Shown: one piece after another, positions 53,752-63,523 of the stretch
Layout of the letters: every line of letters starts with the position of its first letter
Position numbering within the stretch: position 1 is the stretch's first letter
From: Streptomyces varsoviensis
GTDB taxonomy: Bacteria; Actinomycetota; Actinomycetes; Streptomycetales; Streptomycetaceae
Direction: 5' to 3'
DNA: 64,000 nucleotides
Assembly: GCF_000718635.1 (NCBI RefSeq)
Contig: NZ_JOBF01000001.1
Location: 248,001-312,000 of the forward strand
Made by a program: the position numbers and the translations under genes
The notes under the pieces: model-generated
What the model was told of the DNA's origin: nothing
Database searches by the model: none
Seen by the model: the letters and a program-made list of their open reading frames with translations, nothing else

Positions 53752-55923
53752 GTGAGCAGCGAGAATGGGCGGCCGGAGGGTGAGCCGGCACGGGCGGACA
53801 CGCCCTCGGCGGGCGACCCCGCCGGGGGGGAGCAGCTCGCGCTCATTCGGGAGACGGTGCGGGAGGCGAAGAAGCCTCGGGCGAAGCCGCGTACGTGGCG
53901 GGGGGCCGCGCTCGCGGCGGACCGGCCGGTGGCCCGGGTGCTGGTGGACAAGGGGCTCATCCATCTCGATCAGTTCTTCGACTACGCGGTGCCCGAGGCG
54001 ATGGACGCGGAGGCGCGGCCCGGGGCGCGGGTTCGGGTGCGGTTCGGGGCGCGGGTCGCCAAGGGGCGCCGTGAGGGCGGGGAGCTGCACAACGGGTTCA
54101 TCGTGGAGCGCCGGGCGGAGAGCGACTACCGCGGTCCGCTCGCCCCGATCGCCCAGGTCCTCTCCCCGGAGCCGGTGCTCGGCCCCGAGCTGCTGGCGCT
54201 GTGCCGCGCCGTCGCCGACCGTTACGCGGGCACCCTCGCCGATGTCGTCCAGCTCGCCGTGCCGCCCCGCCGCGCCCGCCCCGAGGCCGAGCCCTCGCCC
54301 GAGCCGCTGCCCCCGCCGGCCCCGCCCGAGCCCGGTAGCTGGGTCCGCTATCCGACCGGCCCCGCCTACCTCGACGCGCTCCGCCGGGGCGAGCGCCCGC
54401 GCGCCGTATGGACCGCGCTCCCCGGCCCGTACTGGCCGCAGGAGCTGGCCCGCGCCGCCGCCGCGGCCCTCGCCTCCGGCCGGGGCGCGCTGATCGTCGT
54501 GCCGGACGGGCGCGCCGCCGCCCGCGTGGACGCCGCGCTCACCGGGCTGCTCGGCGCCGGCCGGCACACACTGCTCACCGCCGACGCCGGGCCCGAGGAG
54601 CGCTACCGCCGCTGGCTCGCGGTCAGCCGCGGCGGCGTACGGGCGGTGGTCGGCACCCGTGCCGCGATGTTCGCGCCCGTACGCGACCTGGGCCTGGTCG
54701 CGATCTGGGACGACGGCGACGCCAGCCACAGCGAACTGCACGCCCCCCAGCCGCACGCCCGCGAGGTGCTGCTGCTGCGCGCCGCGCACGAGAAGGCGGC
54801 CTTCCTGCTCGGCGGACACGGCTGCACCGTCGAGGCCGCCCAGCTCGTGGAGACCGGCTGGGCGCTGCCGCTGGCCGCCGACCGCGCCCAGGTGCGCGCC
54901 GCCGCCCCCGTGATCCGTACGGTCGGCGACGGCGACCAGGCGCGTGACGAGGCGGCGCGCGCCGCGCGGCTGCCCACCCTCGCCTGGCAGGCGGTGCGAG
55001 ACGGCCTCAAGAGCGGCCCGGTGCTCGTACAAGTGCCGCGCCGCGGGTACGTACCGAGGCTGGCCTGCGAGCGGTGCCGCGAGCCCGCGCGGTGCGCGCA
55101 CTGCGCCGGCCCCCTGGAGGCGCGCGGCGGCGACGGCGAACTGCACTGCGGCTGGTGCGGGCGCGAGGCCCGCGACTGGCACTGCGCCGAGTGCGGCGGC
55201 TCCCGGCTGCGGGCCCAGATCGTCGGGGCCCGGCGCACCGCCGAGGAGCTGGGCCGGGCGTTTCCCGCCGTGCCCGTACGGACCTCCGGACGCGACCACA
55301 TCCTGGACACCGTGCCCGACGCGCCCGCCCTCATCGTCTCGACGCCCGGCGCCGAACCCGTCGCCGAAGGGGGCTACGCGGCGGCGCTCCTCCTCGACGG
55401 CTGGGCGCTCCTCACCCGCCCCGACCTGCGCGCGGGCGAGGAGGCGCTGCGCCGCTGGCTGGCCGCGGCCGCCCTGGTGCGGGGGCAGGACGCGGGCGGC
55501 GGCACGGTGGTCGTCGTCGCCGAGCCCACCCTGCGGCCCGTCCAGGCGCTGGTGCGCTGGGACCCGGCCGGACACGCCGTGCGGGAGCTCGCGGACCGCG
55601 CCGAGCTGGGGTTCCCGCCCGTCTCGCGGATGGCCGCCGTGGCCGGCCCGCCGGAGGCCGTCGCCGACCTGATCGAGGTGGCCGAACTCCCCGCCGACGC
55701 CGAGGTGCTGGGCCCCGTCGCGCTGCCCGTGACGGAGGCCGGACGGCCGCGCCGTACGGGCGACCCGCCGCCGGGGGAGCGGTGGGAACGGGCGCTGCTG
55801 CGGGTGCGCCCCGGCAACGGCGCCGCCCTGGCCGCCGCGCTGAAGACCGCCCACGCGGCCCGGCTGGCGCGGCGCGAGGGAGCCCCGGTCCGTATCAGGA
55901 TCGATCCGCCGGACATCGGCTGA
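53752..55923 (+). CDS. priA: PriA-like replication restart protein lacking helicase motifs
   Basis: The 723-residue protein has the PriA 3'-DNA-binding domain (VARVLVDKGLIHLDQFFDYA, VRVRFGARVAKGRR) and the zinc-binding region with eight Cys (CERC, CAHC, CGWC, CAEC) about residues 440-485, but where E. coli PriA has its Walker A there is TALPGPYWPQELARA, and the DEEH box reads IWDDGD. This is typical of actinobacterial PriA, which is thought to lack helicase activity. I chose GTG at 53752 after CTGGAG; the frame is open to GTG 53722. It lies between the TIR region and fmt. Confidence 0.9.
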   Translation: MSSENGRPEGEPARADTPSAGDPAGGEQLALIRETVREAKKPRAKPRTWRGAALAADRPVARVLVDKGLIHLDQFFDYAVPEAMDAEARPGARVRVRFGARVAKGRREGGELHNGFIVERRAESDYRGPLAPIAQVLSPEPVLGPELLALCRAVADRYAGTLADVVQLAVPPRRARPEAEPSPEPLPPPAPPEPGSWVRYPTGPAYLDALRRGERPRAVWTALPGPYWPQELARAAAAALASGRGALIVVPDGRAAARVDAALTGLLGAGRHTLLTADAGPEERYRRWLAVSRGGVRAVVGTRAAMFAPVRDLGLVAIWDDGDASHSELHAPQPHAREVLLLRAAHEKAAFLLGGHGCTVEAAQLVETGWALPLAADRAQVRAAAPVIRTVGDGDQARDEAARAARLPTLAWQAVRDGLKSGPVLVQVPRRGYVPRLACERCREPARCAHCAGPLEARGGDGELHCGWCGREARDWHCAECGGSRLRAQIVGARRTAEELGRAFPAVPVRTSGRDHILDTVPDAPALIVSTPGAEPVAEGGYAAALLLDGWALLTRPDLRAGEEALRRWLAAAALVRGQDAGGGTVVVVAEPTLRPVQALVRWDPAGHAVRELADRAELGFPPVSRMAAVAGPPEAVADLIEVAELPADAEVLGPVALPVTEAGRPRRTGDPPPGERWERALLRVRPGNGAALAAALKTAHAARLARREGAPVRIRIDPPDIG

Positions 55924-56107
55924 GGGGCCGTCGGGTGGAGTCCTCCGGAGGGAAGCTCGTCGGCCCGTCGAGGGAGGCGCGTCGGGCGGGAGCCCGTCGG
56001 CAAAGGCTCGTCAGCCGGCGCGCGTCGTGGCCGGCACGGCGCTGCCCCGCGGTCCGGCGCGGCCGGGCCTCGGGGCAGAGGGGGAGGTGGAGCGGGCGGA
56101 TGCGGGG

Positions 56108-57544
<1,437 letters not shown>

Positions 57545-58480
57545 ATGAGGCTCGTCTTCGCCGGTACCCCCGAGGTCGCAGTGCCCGCCCTCGACGCGCT
57601 GCTCGCGTCGGACCGGCACGAGGTCGTCGCCGTCGTCACCCGGCCCGACGCCCCCGCCGGGCGCGGCCGCAGGCTGGTGGCCAGCCCGGTCGCGCAGCGC
57701 GCGGAGGAGGAGGGCATCGAGGTGCTCAAGCCCGCCAAGCCGCGCGACGAGGAATTCCTCGCCCGGCTGCGGGAGATCGCCCCCGACTGCTGCCCCGTCG
57801 TCGCGTACGGCGCGCTGCTGCCCAAGGCGGCGCTGGAGGTGCCCGCCCACGGCTGGGTCAATCTGCACTTCTCGCTGCTGCCCGCGTGGCGCGGCGCCGC
57901 GCCCGTACAGCACGCGGTGCTGGCCGGGGACGAGGTGACGGGCGCGTCGACGTTCCTGATCGAGCAGGGGCTCGACTCCGGGCCGGTGTTCGGGGTGCTC
58001 ACCGAGGAGATCCGCCCCACCGACACCAGCGGCGACCTGCTGACCCGGCTGGCCTTCGCCGGGTCCGGGCTGCTCGTGGCCACCATGGACGGCATCGAGG
58101 ACGGCACCCTCGAAGCCGTGCCCCAGCCGGCGGAGGGCGTCACGCTCGCGCCGAAGATCAACGTCGAGGACGCCGAGGTCGACTGGGCCGCGCCCGCGCT
58201 CCGCGTCGACCGGGTGGTGCGCGGCTGCGCGCCCGCCCCCGGCGCGTGGACCCGCTTCCGCGGCGAGCGGCTCAAGCTGATGTCCGTGGCCCTGCGCCCG
58301 GACCGCGGCGACCTGGCCCCCGGCGAGTTGGCCGCCGCCAAGAACGCCGTGCACGTCGGCACCGGCTCGCACGCCGTCGAGCTGCTGTGGGTCCAGCCCC
58401 AGGGCAAGAAGCCGATGAAGGCCGCCGACTGGGCGCGCGGCGTCCGGATCGCCGAGGGCGAGCGGCTCGGCGTCGCGTAA
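57545..58480 (+). CDS. fmt: Methionyl-tRNA formyltransferase
   Basis: The 311-residue enzyme formylates initiator Met-tRNA. It starts [39 protein letters not shown] carries the folate-site motif, and [16 protein letters not shown] and the C-terminal OB-fold domain (about 205-305) follow. ATG at 57545; the frame upstream is open but unconserved. rsmB follows after 53 nt, as in many bacteria. Confidence 0.95.
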   Translation: MRLVFAGTPEVAVPALDALLASDRHEVVAVVTRPDAPAGRGRRLVASPVAQRAEEEGIEVLKPAKPRDEEFLARLREIAPDCCPVVAYGALLPKAALEVPAHGWVNLHFSLLPAWRGAAPVQHAVLAGDEVTGASTFLIEQGLDSGPVFGVLTEEIRPTDTSGDLLTRLAFAGSGLLVATMDGIEDGTLEAVPQPAEGVTLAPKINVEDAEVDWAAPALRVDRVVRGCAPAPGAWTRFRGERLKLMSVALRPDRGDLAPGELAAAKNAVHVGTGSHAVELLWVQPQGKKPMKAADWARGVRIAEGERLGVA

Positions 58481-58533
58481 GGCGCGGGGCGTAGCCTTGA
58501 GCCCATCGTCATCCCAGCTCCGGAGCACCTTTC

Positions 58534-60072
58534 GTGAACGATCAGGCCCCCCGCCGCCGGCCCGCCAGGCCCGCGAAACCCCACCGCCGCCCCAAGAAGG
58601 ACCCCGTGCGGATCCTCGCCTTCGAGGTGCTGCGCGCCGTGGACGAGCGGGACGCCTACGCGAACCTGGTGCTGCCGCCGCTGCTGCGCAAGGCCCGTGA
58701 GAAGGCCGCCGCGGGCAAGGACGGCGGGGCCAGCCAGGACGGCGGAACGGGCAAGAACGCGACGGGCGGGAACGGCGGAACGGGCAAGGACGGCGGCCCG
58801 GGGTTCGACGCGCGGGACGCGGCGCTGGCCACCGAGCTGGTCTACGGGACGCTGCGCCGCCAGGGCACGTACGACGCGATCATCGCGGCCTGCGTGGACC
58901 GGCCGCTGCGCGAGGTGGACCCGCCGGTCCTCGACGTGCTGGGGCTGGGCGCGCACCAACTCCTCGGCACCCGCATCCCCAGCCACGCGGCGGTCTCCGC
59001 CACCGTGGAACTGGCCCGCGTCGTCCTCGGCGACGGCCGCGCGAAGTTCGTCAACGCCGTGCTCCGCAAGATCGCCGCCGATGACCTCGACGGCTGGCTG
59101 GAGAAGGTCGCGCCGCCCTACGACGCGGACCCCGAGGACCACTTGGCCGTCGTCCACTCCCACCCGCGCTGGGTCGTCTCCGCGCTGTGGGACGCCCTCG
59201 GCGGCGGCCGGGCCGGCATCGAGGACCTTCTCGAAGCGGACAACGAACGGCCCGAGGTGACGCTCGTGGCCCGCCCCGGCCGCACCACCGTCGACGAGTT
59301 GATGCACGCGGTGGGCGAGGACTCCGGGCTGCCCGGCCGCTGGTCGCCGTATGCCGTGCGGCTCGCCGAGGGCGGCGAGCCCGGCGCCCTCGACGCGGTC
59401 CGCGAGAGCCGGGCCGGCGTACAGGACGAGGGCAGCCAACTGGTCGCGATCGCCCTGGCCAACGCCCCGCTGGACGGCCCCGACCAGCGGTGGCTCGACG
59501 GCTGCGCGGGCCCCGGCGGCAAGGCCGCGCTGCTCGGGGCGCTCGCCGCCGAGCGCGGCGCGGCGCTGCTCGCCGCCGAGAAGCAGCCGCACCGCGCCCG
59601 CCTCGTCGACCGGGCGCTGGCCGGCAACCCCGGCCCGTACCAGGTCATCGCGGCGGACGGCACCCGCCCGCCCTGGCGCGAGGGCGTCTTCGACCGCGTC
59701 CTCGTCGATGTGCCCTGCACCGGCCTCGGCGCGCTGCGCCGCCGCCCCGAAGCCCGCTGGCGACGCCGGCCCGAGGACCTGGACGGCTTCGCCCCGCTCC
59801 AGCGCGGGCTGCTGCGCGAGGCCCTGCGCTCCGTGCGCGTCGGCGGCGTCGTCGGCTACGCGACCTGCTCCCCGCACCTGGCCGAGACGCGCGCCGTCGT
59901 CGACGACGTCCTCAAGGGCCGCGGCGGCCCCGCCCCCACCGCCGAACTGATCGACGCCCGCCCCCTGATGCCGGGCGTCCCCGCCCTCGGCGACGGCCCG
60001 GACGTACAACTCTGGCCGCACCTGCACGGTACGGATGCCATGTACTTGGCGTTGCTGCGGCGTACGGCCTGA
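58534..60072 (+). CDS. rsmB: 16S rRNA (cytosine-5)-methyltransferase RsmB
   Basis: The 512-residue protein has an N-terminal NusB-like domain (about 25-170) and a Rossmann methyltransferase domain with SAM site LDGCAGPGGKAALLGAL and the two m5C cysteines in VPCTGLG and YATCSPH. It methylates C967 (E. coli numbering) of 16S rRNA. An insert of about 30 residues, Gly/Lys/Asp-rich (about 57-90), interrupts the NusB-like part. GTG start after CGGAGCACC. The last codons and stop (CGGCGTACGGCCTGA) recur several times downstream. Confidence 0.93.
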   Translation: MNDQAPRRRPARPAKPHRRPKKDPVRILAFEVLRAVDERDAYANLVLPPLLRKAREKAAAGKDGGASQDGGTGKNATGGNGGTGKDGGPGFDARDAALATELVYGTLRRQGTYDAIIAACVDRPLREVDPPVLDVLGLGAHQLLGTRIPSHAAVSATVELARVVLGDGRAKFVNAVLRKIAADDLDGWLEKVAPPYDADPEDHLAVVHSHPRWVVSALWDALGGGRAGIEDLLEADNERPEVTLVARPGRTTVDELMHAVGEDSGLPGRWSPYAVRLAEGGEPGALDAVRESRAGVQDEGSQLVAIALANAPLDGPDQRWLDGCAGPGGKAALLGALAAERGAALLAAEKQPHRARLVDRALAGNPGPYQVIAADGTRPPWREGVFDRVLVDVPCTGLGALRRRPEARWRRRPEDLDGFAPLQRGLLREALRSVRVGGVVGYATCSPHLAETRAVVDDVLKGRGGPAPTAELIDARPLMPGVPALGDGPDVQLWPHLHGTDAMYLALLRRTA

Positions 60073-60409
60073 CGGACCCGGCCGGCCGCTGACGGACTCG
60101 GCCTGCCGCGTGACGGACCCGGCCGGCCGCGCTGCGGCGTACGGACGACTGACGGAGCTCCGGCTGTGCCGCGGCGTACGGCCTGACGGGTTCGTCTGTG
60201 CGGCGGCATACGAACGGACGGATGCGCCGCTTCTACGGTGCACGGCCTGACGGATGCGGCGAGTCCGCGGCGTACGGCCTGACGGAGGCGGCGAGTCCGC
60301 GGCGTACGGCCTGAACTACGACCGGGCGACCGCCTGAGCGGGGACGGCTCCTCCGGTCGAGGTCCGCCGAGTTGACCTTCGAGCTGGTTGAACGCCCACC
60401 ATCGGTCTC
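60073..60409. other. 337-nt gap made largely of decayed copies of the rsmB 3' end
   Basis: Sequences like GCGGCGTACGGCCTGACGG occur at the rsmB end and again near 60171-60190, 60268-60284 and 60300-60314, with related CTGACGGA fragments between. The rest, up to the MerR-type gene, shows no gene. No promoter was assigned. Confidence 0.6.
60252..60315 (+). repeat. 32-bp tandem direct repeat
   Basis: Two adjacent 32-bp copies (60252-60283 and 60284-60315) differ at two positions. Each ends with the GTACGGCCTGA sequence that also ends rsmB. Confidence 0.85.
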
Positions 60410-61534
60410 ATGGACGACGAGGACGAGAACCACGGGACCGGGCCGTTGCTGAGTATTGGGGCCTTCGCTCGGTGGGTGGGGCTGGCGCCCAGCGCGCTGC
60501 GGTTCTATGACGACTGCGATGTGCTGCGGCCGGCTCGGGTGGACGAGGCCACCGGGTATCGCTATTACGACCGCGCCCAGCGGTCGCGGGCGGTCGCGTT
60601 GCGGAGGCTGCGGGCGGCCGGGCTGCCGTTGGGCGAGGTGGGGGTGGTGCTGGACGGGGAGCCCGAGGAGGCGCGGCGGGTGCTGCACGCGCATCTGCTG
60701 CGGACCCGGGACCTGGCCGAGACCGCGCGGGCGGCCGTCGAGGAGGCGTTGGGCGCGCTGCCGGGCGGCGGCGGGCGGGCGGTGGCCGTCGTCGGCGGGC
60801 CCGAACTCGCGAGCGCGCTGCGGCAGGTCGCGCCGGCGGTGGCGCGCGGCGCGGCCCGCGAGGAGTTCCCGGTCCTCGGCAACGTACTCATCGAACTCGA
60901 CGGCCAGGAAGTGCGGCTGGTGGCCACCGACCGCTACCGCCTCGCCGTCCGCGTCCTGCCGGGGCGCTCGATGGCGGGCGGGCCCGGCCGGGCGCTGGTC
61001 GACGCCGACCTGCTGGCGGACCTCGGCGACTGGGCGCTGCGCGGTACGGACGTACGTATCGAGGTCGAGGTCGGGGGCGAGGAAGGCGTCGACGGCGGGA
61101 GGGCCGTGCTGTGCGCCGACGACGGACCGCGGCGTGCCCTGACGGGAGGCCGGGGCACGTTCCCCTCGTACCGCACGATGCTCGACGCGCTCGCGCCCGT
61201 ACGGACCAGGGTGGTCACCGACCGGGGCGCGCTGCGGGCGGCCCTCGGCGGGTGGCACGGCGAGGGCGCGGTACGCCTCCGGGCCCGGGAGCGGGAACTC
61301 GCCCTCGGCCGGGGCGACTCGGAGCCCGCGGTTCTGCCCGCCGTCCGTACGGGGCCGCCGCAGGATCTCGCCTTCGACCCCGCCGTACTGCTGCCGGCCC
61401 TGGAGGCGAGCGTCGGCCCCGACGTCCTGCTGGAGATCGCCTCCGCCGCCGAACCGGTCGTCGTCCGCTCCGCCGACCAGGGCAGCTTCACCACCCTGGT
61501 CATGCCGGTCCACGGCCACCCTTCAAACGTATGA
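60410..61534 (+). CDS. MerR-family regulator fused to a DNA polymerase III beta-clamp-like domain
   Basis: The 374-residue protein has a MerR HTH and dimer helix (about 13-120: LLSIGAFARWVGLAPSALRF, GYRYYDRAQRSRAVALRRLR) followed by two beta-clamp-like units (about 129-370). The clamp signature is clear: FPVLGNVLIELDGQEVRLVA, TDRYRLAVRVLPG, then later VVTDRGALRAAL and VLLEIASAAEPVVVRS. The C-terminal half could bind DNA or clamp partners, or simply serve as a ligand or dimer domain. Function unknown. The next gene starts 16 nt after the stop and is probably co-transcribed. Confidence 0.85.
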   Translation: MDDEDENHGTGPLLSIGAFARWVGLAPSALRFYDDCDVLRPARVDEATGYRYYDRAQRSRAVALRRLRAAGLPLGEVGVVLDGEPEEARRVLHAHLLRTRDLAETARAAVEEALGALPGGGGRAVAVVGGPELASALRQVAPAVARGAAREEFPVLGNVLIELDGQEVRLVATDRYRLAVRVLPGRSMAGGPGRALVDADLLADLGDWALRGTDVRIEVEVGGEEGVDGGRAVLCADDGPRRALTGGRGTFPSYRTMLDALAPVRTRVVTDRGALRAALGGWHGEGAVRLRARERELALGRGDSEPAVLPAVRTGPPQDLAFDPAVLLPALEASVGPDVLLEIASAAEPVVVRSADQGSFTTLVMPVHGHPSNV

Positions 61535-61550
61535 GGAGAGCGAAATCGTG

Positions 61551-62312
61551 ATGGACCCCGACAATCCCGTCGTGCGGCTCTGCGTCCAGGGCATGGAGGC
61601 CGAGACCCGCGGCGCCGACGCCGACGCGCGCCGGCTGTTCGTACGCGCCTGGGAGACGGCCGCCGACGACTACGAGGCGTGCGTCGCGGCCCACTACGTG
61701 GCGCGGCACCAGTCCACCGCGCGGGCGACGCTAAACTGGAACGCCGAGTGCCTGCGCCGCGCGGAACTGGTGGCCGACGAGCGGGTGCGGGGTTTCTTCC
61801 CCTCGCTGCACCTGAACATGGCGCGGGCGCACCAGGAACTGGGTGACCGGGAGAGCGCCCGTGAGCACTTCCGACTGGCCGCCCGGCATCTCGCGGACGC
61901 GCCGCCGGGGCCGTACGGGGACTGGGGCCGCTACGCGGTCGCCGAGGGGCTGCGGGCGACGGGCGGCGTGAAGGGGGCGTACGGGGGTGGCGCGTGCGAC
62001 GGGCACGATGGGTGCGGTGGGTGCGGTGGGTGTGATGCGTGCGACGGACGATACGGACGTGACGAGTGCGATGGGCGTGACGCGCGGTTGCGGGCGCTGG
62101 TGGTCGCGCTGTGCGACCGTGCGGATCTCGTCTCGCTGGCCCTGGTGCTGCCCGCCTTCGTGGGCGACCTCGGCACGGACGACGACCGCCTGCGGCTGCT
62201 GACCGCACTCGGCATGCTGCACGCGGGGCGGCGGCTGCCCGCCGCGGAGCAGGCATCCCTCGGCGAGATCATCGCCTCCCTCCGGGCGCGGGAGGAGCCG
62301 GCGACCGTGTGA
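61551..62312 (+). CDS. TPR-like protein with Cys/Gly/Asp-rich insert
   Basis: The 253-residue protein has TPR-like helical pairs before and after an insert (about 20-135 and 180-250: [40 protein letters not shown]). The insert (about 147-177) is Gly/Asp/Cys-rich with six Cys spaced C-X5-C-X2-C-X2-C-X2-C-X8-C and looks like an expanded short repeat. I chose ATG at 61551 over GTG at 61548; GAGGAG (61533-61538) serves either. It follows the MerR/clamp gene, which suggests a joint role. The stop lies within an 18-bp tandem repeat. Confidence 0.72.
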   Translation: MDPDNPVVRLCVQGMEAETRGADADARRLFVRAWETAADDYEACVAAHYVARHQSTARATLNWNAECLRRAELVADERVRGFFPSLHLNMARAHQELGDRESAREHFRLAARHLADAPPGPYGDWGRYAVAEGLRATGGVKGAYGGGACDGHDGCGGCGGCDACDGRYGRDECDGRDARLRALVVALCDRADLVSLALVLPAFVGDLGTDDDRLRLLTALGMLHAGRRLPAAEQASLGEIIASLRAREEPATV

Positions 62313-62357
62313 TGTGGGCGCACCGTGTGATGTGGGCGCGCCGTGCGATGTGGTCAC
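62304..62357 (+). repeat. 18-bp tandem repeat spanning a stop codon
   Basis: Three units (62304-62321, 62322-62339, 62340-62357) of ACCGTGTGATGTGGGCGC; the first contains the end of the TPR-like gene. The third copy has diverged at four or five positions. Confidence 0.85.
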
Positions 62358-62551
62358 GCCGGGTGCCAGGTGCCGGGTGCCGGATGCCGTACGCCGGACG
62401 CCGGCGCGGCGGCTCGGGCGCGGCACCCGCGCGGCAAGCGGCCCGCCGGAACGGCGGGGCAGCCCCGAATCCGAGGCGATATGTGCGGCTCGGTCGCGGA
62501 ATGCCTGCCTCCGGAGTCGGGGGCGGGCCGCGGGCATGGCAGGCTTGGGGC

Positions 62552-63247
62552 ATGGCCGTGCAGATCAACCCCAGCATCCTGTCCGCGGACTTCTCCCGAC
62601 TCGCCGACGAGGCGCGTCGCGTAGGGGGCCCCGGCGGCGCCGACTGGCTCCACGTGGACGTCATGGACAACCACTTCGTGCCGAACCTCACGCTCGGCGT
62701 GCCGGTCGTCGAGTCGCTGAGCCGCGCCGCGGACACCCCGCTGGACTGCCATCTGATGATCGAGGAGCCGGACCGCTGGGCGCCCGCGTACGTCGAGGCC
62801 GGCGCCGGTTCTGTCACCTTCCACGCGGAGGCCGCCGCCGCGCCCGTACGGCTTGCCCGCGAGATCCGGGCCAAGGGGGCGCGGGCGTCCATGGCGCTCA
62901 AGCCCGCCACGCCCATCGAGCCGTACGAGGACCTGCTTCCCGAACTGGACATGCTGCTGGTCATGACGGTCGAGCCGGGCTTCGGCGGCCAGGCGTTCCT
63001 CGACATCATGCTGCCCAAGATCCGCCGCACCCGGCAGTTGATCGCCAAGCATGGGCTGGAGCTGTGGCTCCAGGTCGACGGCGGGGTGTCGGCGACGACC
63101 ATCGAGCGGTGCGCCGAGGCCGGCGCGGACGTCTTCGTCGCGGGCTCCGCGGTGTACGGCGCCGCGGACCCCGCGGAGGCCGTGCGCTCCCTGCGCTCGA
63201 TGGCCGAGGAGAGCACCGGCCGGGCGGGCTGGTCGTGCGACCACTGA
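62552..63247 (+). CDS. rpe: Ribulose-phosphate 3-epimerase
   Basis: The 231-residue TIM-barrel enzyme interconverts ribulose 5-phosphate and xylulose 5-phosphate. Motifs: [56 protein letters not shown] and LQVDGGV. ATG at 62552 has GCTTGGGGC upstream rather than a clear Shine-Dalgarno. A 12-bp repeat tract follows about 160 nt after its stop. Confidence 0.95.
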   Translation: MAVQINPSILSADFSRLADEARRVGGPGGADWLHVDVMDNHFVPNLTLGVPVVESLSRAADTPLDCHLMIEEPDRWAPAYVEAGAGSVTFHAEAAAAPVRLAREIRAKGARASMALKPATPIEPYEDLLPELDMLLVMTVEPGFGGQAFLDIMLPKIRRTRQLIAKHGLELWLQVDGGVSATTIERCAEAGADVFVAGSAVYGAADPAEAVRSLRSMAEESTGRAGWSCDH

Positions 63248-63410
63248 GCCACGGGGAAGTGAACTCGAAGGTCAGGGCCTGAGCCGGGCCCGCACCATCT
63301 GACAGGATGACGGTGGTGCCCGTGCCGCGGGCCCATCAGCCGCACACAGAGCTTGAACTCACGGCTTGAATCCGTAGCGCCGACTCGTAGGGTGAATTCG
63401 TCGCTTGGGC

Positions 63411-63510
63411 CAAGACTTGAGCCAAGCCTTGAAGCAAGTCTTTGAGCAAGCCTTGAACTAAGTCTTGAACCAAGTCGTGAACTGAGCAGTGCACCAAGCA
63501 GTGAACTAAG
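63411..63510 (+). repeat. 12-bp tandem repeat, eight full units, in front of the SorC-type gene
   Basis: Units start every 12 nt from 63411 to 63507 (the last only 4 nt), with consensus CAAGTCTTGAAC. Each complete early unit holds the palindrome CAAGnCTTG, so hairpins can form. The tract is A+T-rich for this genome and ends directly before the GAGGAGA ribosome binding site. Confidence 0.92.
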
Positions 63511-63523
63511 TGAGGAGACCGCG

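Noticed and set aside
53527..55854. Upstream extension of the XRE regulator frame across priA
   Set aside because: The frame stays open antisense to priA, but the HTH protein begins at 53526 with a good ribosome binding site and the extension is unconserved.
63411..63510. Tandem array considered as CRISPR
   Set aside because: The unit is only 12 bp, units are directly adjacent without spacers, and no cas genes are present.
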